Below are positions 60,610-64,000 of a stretch of 64,000 nt of DNA, one piece after another (positions within the stretch are counted from its first letter, which is position 1; every line of letters starts with the position of its first letter). Under the pieces are notes generated by a model, which saw only the letters and a list, made by a program, of their open reading frames with translations, made no database searches and was not told where the DNA came from. The translations under genes and the position numbers were made by a program. This stretch comes from Actinoplanes sp. NBC_00393 (GTDB lineage: Bacteria; Actinomycetota; Actinomycetes; Mycobacteriales; Micromonosporaceae), in assembly GCF_036053395.1 (NCBI RefSeq), contig NZ_CP107942.1, positions 1,516,501 to 1,580,500 on the forward strand, written 5' to 3'.

Positions 60610-60991
60610 GCGCCGCCGCGACGAGCCTCGCCCGGGCCGGACGGGCCGGCCGCTCGTCGCGCCAGTGGGCGACCAGGTCGTCGAACGCGTCCGCGGTCAG
60701 AGCCGTGACATCGGCGGCGCGGGCGAGCTGCAGACGGTTGCAGATGTCGGTGACGCCGGGCGTGGAGCGGGCCAGGTCGGCCGCGGTGACCCGGGCGTAG
60801 AGCGAGCTGACCGTGCCGAGCAGGGTGACCACCCGGTTCTGCACCTCGATGGTGATCCGCTCGTGCTCGAGCCGGGGATCGCCCAGGAGCCGTGTGATCA
60901 CCCGTGCGGTGAGTTGCAGGTCCGGGCTGCTGGTGGGCCGGACGCGGCGGCCGAACCGGAAGCCGTCGTCGAAGGGTGGGGGAGGCGCCAT
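60530..60991 (-). CDS. BON domain protein
   Basis: A 153-aa protein with one BON domain (about 28-92; ITIEVQNRVVTLLGTVSS, ARSTPGVTDICNRLQ). BON domains bind phospholipid or envelope structures and occur in osmotic-stress proteins, but no signal peptide is visible. The C-terminus is Arg/Pro-rich and overlaps the convergent response regulator gene by 80 nt; the frame is open throughout, so both tails may be real. GGAGGG precedes the ATG. Confidence 0.75.
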   Translation of the reverse strand: MAPPPPFDDGFRFGRRVRPTSSPDLQLTARVITRLLGDPRLEHERITIEVQNRVVTLLGTVSSLYARVTAADLARSTPGVTDICNRLQLARAADVTALTADAFDDLVAHWRDERPARPARARLVAAALTLLAGRRRRPAPSPGRTRSPESPTT

Positions 60992-61142
60992 GGTGTCCCT
61001 CCGTGGTCGGTCGCGCTGGCCGGTGGCGTTCCAGGGTGACCGTGATTCGTGAGGGTCTTCCCGCGACTGTGTGACGCTTCCATGACGAAAGCGGGTCAGC
61101 GCCCGAGCGGCGCGCGAATCAGTGCCGGATCAGCGAGCGCTT

Positions 61143-61234
61143 CAGCGCCCAAGCAGCGAGTGCCTCAGCGCCCGAGCAGTGAGTGCCTCAGCGCCCAAGC
61201 AGTGAGCGCCACAGCGCGCGAGCAGCGAGCGCCT
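61143..61234. repeat. 23-bp tandem repeats next to the TetR stop
   Basis: Four copies of a 23-bp unit like CAGCGCCCAAGCAGTGAGTGC start at 61143, 61166, 61189 and 61212. A fifth, diverged copy begins at 61235 and forms the last codons of the TetR gene. A degenerate copy lies further left near 61097. Confidence 0.8.
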
Positions 61235-61827
61235 CAGCGTCCCAGCAGGGGGTGCAGAACGTCGTCGACGACGTGCGTCACCCAGCGCTCGTCGAGGGGC
61301 TGACCGGAGAGCAGCAACCGGTGCCAGAGCAACGCTTTCGACACCTCGATGACCGGTGCGCCGTCCACGTCAGCCGGCAACTCCCCGCGGGCGATGGCCC
61401 GCTCGAACACGACGGCGGTCTCGGCCGTCCCGGACTCCAGCACGTGCTCGTGCAGCAGCCGGCCCAGCGCCGGATCGGTGCGCACCGCCGCCACGAGGCT
61501 CGTCACGATCGGGTGCTTGCGCTCATAGACCCGGCAGAACACGTTGAGCGCCGCGACCATGTCGTCGCGCAGGTTGCCGGTGTCCGGCAGCGGCGGGTGC
61601 TCGATCACCATGCCGTGCAGGGCGGCGGCCACCATCTCGGGTTTGCCGCTCCACCGGCGGTAGATCGTCGCCTTGCTGGCCTTGGCCCGGCGGGCCACCT
61701 CGTCGATGGAGAGCCGGTCGTAGCCGACCTCGGCGAGCAACTCGCGGATGGCGTCGAGGATGGCCCGCTCACGCGCCGGGTCGAGGCGATGCTGGGCGGG
61801 GGCTGCCGCCGGCCGTGGCTGCGTCAT
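61234..61827 (-). CDS. TetR family regulator linked to an SDR gene
   Basis: A 197-aa regulator. The helix-turn-helix reads LSIDEVARRAKASKATIYRRW. The C-terminal helical domain (about 75-197) fits the TetR_C_11-like class. Its first 59 nt overlap the 3' end of the upstream SDR gene on the same strand. It probably represses that operon through the palindrome at 62730-62754. Its 3' end runs into a 23-bp repeat array that also supplies its stop region. Confidence 0.87.
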   Translation of the reverse strand: MTQPRPAAAPAQHRLDPARERAILDAIRELLAEVGYDRLSIDEVARRAKASKATIYRRWSGKPEMVAAALHGMVIEHPPLPDTGNLRDDMVAALNVFCRVYERKHPIVTSLVAAVRTDPALGRLLHEHVLESGTAETAVVFERAIARGELPADVDGAPVIEVSKALLWHRLLLSGQPLDERWVTHVVDDVLHPLLGR

Positions 61828-62710
61828 CCCACCCTCCGTCCCGGCTCCGGACCTGTTCGAACGCTGGGAAGCGTACCCCGGTCAGTTCTTCCGAGATCGT
61901 CCAGAGGCGCCGGGCGGCCGGCTCGTCGCGGCCACGGGCGGACACCGCGACCCGGGTCGGGGCGCCACGCCGCTCGGCGAAACCGTCGGGGCCGAAGGCG
62001 TCGCCGCCGCGCACGTCCTCGGCGGTTGCGGCATGCAGCAGCGGAAGGGCGCCGTCGGCCGCCGACTGCGCCGACAGGCGAGCGGCCGCCACGACCAGGT
62101 TGGCCAGCGGGTTGCGGGAACGCGCGAGGTTGGTGTGCGCCACGCCGGGGTGGGCGAGCACGCTGAGCAGCGGCACGCCGGCCGCGGTGGAGCGCCGGTG
62201 CAGCTCCAGCGCGAACAGCACGTTGGCCAGTTTCGACTGGGTGTAGGCGCGGAACCGCCCGTAGCGCCGCTCGCCCATCAGGTCGTCGAAGTCGATCCGC
62301 CCGCGTTTGTGCAGGCCACTGGTCACCGTGACCACCCGGGCGTGGTCGGTCGTGAGCAGGAGCGGCAGCAGCAGGCCGGTCAGCGCGAAGTGGCCCAGGT
62401 GGTTGGTGCCGAACTGCCGCTCGAAGCCATCCTCGGTCAGCTGCCGGGGCAGCGCCATCACGCCGGCGTTGTTGATCAGCAGGTCGAGCCGGCCGTGCTC
62501 GGCGCGGAACCGCTCGGCGAACCGGTGCACCGAGTCGAGATCGGCCAGGTCCAGCTGGGCCCAGGTGGCGCCGACGATCTCGGCCGCGGCTGCCGCGCCA
62601 CGCTCGGGATCACGCGCGGTGATCACCACGTAGATGCCGCGCCCGGCCAGCTCCCGCGCGGTATGGAACCCGATCCCGCTGTTTCCTCCGGTGACCACCG
62701 CGATGCTCAT
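61769..62710 (-). CDS. Short-chain dehydrogenase/reductase
   Basis: A 313-aa classical SDR of the retinol-dehydrogenase-like branch. The cofactor motif is VVTGGNSGIG. NNAG is intact (LLINNAGVMAL). The catalytic YxxxK is in AYTQSKLANVLFAL. Substrate unknown. The ATG at 62710 is the start; the longer frame to 62794 would cover a palindromic operator. The C-terminal tail (after about residue 285) is Gly/Pro/Arg-rich, encoded over the first 59 nt of the TetR gene. Confidence 0.88.
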   Translation of the reverse strand: MSIAVVTGGNSGIGFHTARELAGRGIYVVITARDPERGAAAAAEIVGATWAQLDLADLDSVHRFAERFRAEHGRLDLLINNAGVMALPRQLTEDGFERQFGTNHLGHFALTGLLLPLLLTTDHARVVTVTSGLHKRGRIDFDDLMGERRYGRFRAYTQSKLANVLFALELHRRSTAAGVPLLSVLAHPGVAHTNLARSRNPLANLVVAAARLSAQSAADGALPLLHAATAEDVRGGDAFGPDGFAERRGAPTRVAVSARGRDEPAARRLWTISEELTGVRFPAFEQVRSRDGGWDDAATAGGSPRPASPRPGA

Positions 62711-62729
62711 CTGCCGTCCTCCCCAGGTC

Positions 62730-62754
62730 GGTGTACGAAACGGTACCGTACACC
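62730..62754. promoter_or_regulatory. Probable TetR operator before the SDR-tetR operon
   Basis: GGTGTACG and CGTACACC form perfect 8-bp arms around 9 bp. An overlapping perfect 10-bp palindrome, ACGGTACCGT, lies at 62740-62749. The site is 20 bp upstream of the SDR start, as expected for autoregulation by the TetR protein. Confidence 0.6.
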
Positions 62755-62794
62755 ACGAAGAGTAGGCGCGCTCCGCAAGGGGCGCAAGCATCAA

Positions 62795-63244
62795 TCAGGC
62801 AGGCGGCGGAGGAAGGCGGACGGTCTCGCCGAAGAAGCGGCTGATCCGCGACACCACGGCCTCGAACTCGACGAGGTCGATCGGCTTCGTCACATACGCA
62901 TTCGCGTGGTGCCGGTAGCTGGCCAGCACGTCCGGCGGGGCGCCCGAGGTGGTCAGCACGATGACCGGGATGGCCCGCAGCTCGGGATCGCTCTTCACCT
63001 CGGCCAGGGTCTGCCGGCCGTCCATCCGCGGCATGTTCAGGTCGAGCAGGATCAGGTCGGGCCGGGGCGCGCCGGAGTGGCCGCCGCTGCGCCGCAGGAA
63101 GTCGAGGGCTTCGCGGCCGTCCCGCGTACGGTCCACGGTCACCGGCAGCGCGGCGCCGGCCAGGACCTCTTCGATCATGAAGGCGTCGGCGTCGTCATCG
63201 TCCACGACGAGGATGCGCAGCGGCTCTGTTCGGGTCGTGGACAC
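62795..63244 (-). CDS. Single-domain response regulator (Rcp1-like)
   Basis: A 149-aa receiver-only protein: acidic residues in ILVVDDDDADAFM, phospho-acceptor in LILLDLNMPRMDG, lysine in YVTKPIDL. It is close in style to Rcp1-type regulators used with bacteriophytochrome-like kinases, but no kinase gene is in the window. It lies 25 nt downstream of the STAS-protein gene on the same strand and may be in its operon. It is distinct from the SDR-tetR operon, which begins with its own operator. Confidence 0.88.
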   Translation of the reverse strand: MSTTRTEPLRILVVDDDDADAFMIEEVLAGAALPVTVDRTRDGREALDFLRRSGGHSGAPRPDLILLDLNMPRMDGRQTLAEVKSDPELRAIPVIVLTTSGAPPDVLASYRHHANAYVTKPIDLVEFEAVVSRISRFFGETVRLPPPPA

Positions 63245-63269
63245 GGCGCCAGACTATCGAACGCTTGCT

Positions 63270-63875
63270 CTAACGCAACATCTGGCCGGGCGGGTGCGAC
63301 GGGATTGCCCCGGACAGGTGACGCAGCGCCGACCGGACGTTCGGATAGATCGGGAACAGGCCGTCCAGGTGCATGGTGTGCAGCACCGTGACGACGTATC
63401 GCGAGGGCGCTACCAGGCACAACGTGGCCCCGCGGTGTTTCGCCGCGCGATGCACGCGGACCAGTAGGCCCAGGCCGGCCGAGTCGACCACATCGGCGCG
63501 CCGCATGTCGATCACGACGTTCCGGCCTGCGGTGGCCGCGTCGACCAGCGCCGGGCGTACCCCGTCGACCAACTGCTGGACCAGGCCGGCGCGCAGCGCC
63601 ACGACCCGGGACCGCCCGGCCTCCCGGACGGTGAAACCGTCGCCGCGCGCCGGACCCGGCGGCGCGCTCGGTCCCTGATCCACCCGGGCGGCGTCCACGC
63701 ACCGCGGGCACCGGTGCGTGCCGGTGGCGAACGGGGAACCGGTCCAGCCCAGCTCGTTGATCGACGGCCAGACCATGTCCTCGTCGCGCAGCACGTCGGC
63801 GGCCTCCTCGACCGTGCCGCAGGCGTCGCAGATGACGGTGACGACGCCGCTGCCGTCACCGCAGACGGCAGTCAT
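63270..63875 (-). CDS. Zinc-ribbon/STAS domain protein (anti-sigma antagonist-like)
   Basis: A 201-aa protein. The N-terminal part has two CxxC pairs (VICDACGTVEE, near 16-19; HRCPRCVDAA, near 56-59), which look like a zinc ribbon. The C-terminal part (about 85-185) is a STAS domain with the phosphorylatable serine region VVDSAGLGLLVRVH, as in SpoIIAA-type anti-sigma-factor antagonists. Such proteins bind anti-sigma kinases in partner-switching systems; no kinase or sigma factor is adjacent. The ATG overlaps the stop of a small upstream ORF by 4 nt. Confidence 0.75.
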   Translation of the reverse strand: MTAVCGDGSGVVTVICDACGTVEEAADVLRDEDMVWPSINELGWTGSPFATGTHRCPRCVDAARVDQGPSAPPGPARGDGFTVREAGRSRVVALRAGLVQQLVDGVRPALVDAATAGRNVVIDMRRADVVDSAGLGLLVRVHRAAKHRGATLCLVAPSRYVVTVLHTMHLDGLFPIYPNVRSALRHLSGAIPSHPPGQMLR

Positions 63876-63994
63876 CGCGTCCCCGTCGGGGCCTGGTCGG
63901 CGGTGACCGCCACGACGGCCACGCCGGCCACGGCGAAGAGCACCTGCAGCAGGATCTCGGTCAGAGTCGGGCCGGGTCGGTCGGTATTGGCCAT
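63872..63994 (-). CDS. 40-aa membrane ORF at the right edge
   Basis: ATG at 63994 to TGA at 63872, 40 aa: hydrophilic start MANTDRPGPTLTE, then one hydrophobic helix (ILLQVLFAVAGVAVVAV) and a short tail. The stop overlaps the STAS gene start (ATGA), which suggests a true, coupled gene. Only 6 bases remain upstream, so it may also be the end of a longer gene. Confidence 0.45.
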   Translation of the reverse strand: MANTDRPGPTLTEILLQVLFAVAGVAVVAVTADQAPTGTR

Positions 63995-64000
63995 CCGGGA

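Noticed and set aside
1..64000. tRNA, rRNA or riboswitch genes
   Set aside because: No cloverleaf, rRNA core or known riboswitch consensus was noticed; a covariance-model scan would be needed to exclude small RNAs.

Overview
The window is high-GC DNA with frequent GTG/TTG starts, 4-nt stop/start overlaps, Tat/Sec lipoproteins, SARP, ECF41 and ROK regulators and a mycobacterial-type IrtAB importer. It looks like the chromosome of a soil actinomycete; Actinoplanes/Micromonosporaceae is my best guess from gene style, not from a database search. No rRNA, tRNA, CRISPR array, integrase or transposase was seen. About 57 protein genes are supported.

Layout. 1-8.6 kb: a type II NADH dehydrogenase (cut by the left edge) diverges from cydAB, a proton-pump-free respiratory branch; then a GMC oxidoreductase with an MFS exporter, an HtrA-type protease and a small Cys/His protein. 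8.58-9.01 kb: a gene-less 435-bp element with 33-bp near-perfect terminal inverted repeats. 9.2-15 kb: a secreted alkaline phosphatase, a 911-aa HIRAN/coiled-coil/T5orf172 protein and a secreted pectate lyase. 15-17 kb: an ImuA-like SOS gene with a LexA box but no imuB beside it, and a Gfo/Idh/MocA oxidoreductase. 16.9-22.3 kb: an ECF41 sigma factor flanked by two near-identical ECF41-type promoters (TGTCACA-N16-GGTC). One drives three alpha/beta hydrolases leftward. The other drives an NDH-2-like flavoprotein and a stand-alone copy of the sigma factor's own SnoaL-like regulatory domain rightward.

22.3-33.3 kb: an iron-linked region. An IdeR/DmdR-like iron box precedes tetR-irtA-irtB. A membrane protein/PrsW protease pair follows, then a five-gene operon in which every junction overlaps by 4 nt: DUF418 protein, histidine kinase, LuxR response regulator, FhuF-like 2Fe-2S protein, unknown. 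A second DUF418 protein lies just beyond. 34.5-37 kb: an MFS transporter divergent from a zinc alcohol dehydrogenase that seems to start at ATT. 36.9-37.95 kb: a gene-less region with a 63-bp tandem array and a 28-bp tandem array. 38-41.2 kb: an acyl-CoA synthetase and a YtcJ-like amidohydrolase.

41.3-53.8 kb: an arabinan-utilisation locus. It holds a LacI regulator with operators at its own promoter and, in tandem, at the enzyme/transport operon, then GH51 arabinofuranosidase, a Tat-lipoprotein sugar-binding protein, two ABC permeases and a GH43 lipoprotein. A convergent MFS/GH3 pair and a divergent 795-aa tandem double-ROK regulator follow. 53.8-64 kb: a DUF3558-like lipoprotein, a SARP/AfsR regulator, an NmrA-like reductase divergent from an AraC regulator, two single-domain response regulators, a BON protein, an SDR/TetR pair with a palindromic operator, a zinc-ribbon/STAS protein and a 40-aa membrane ORF. 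Short tandem repeats recur in the gaps between genes.
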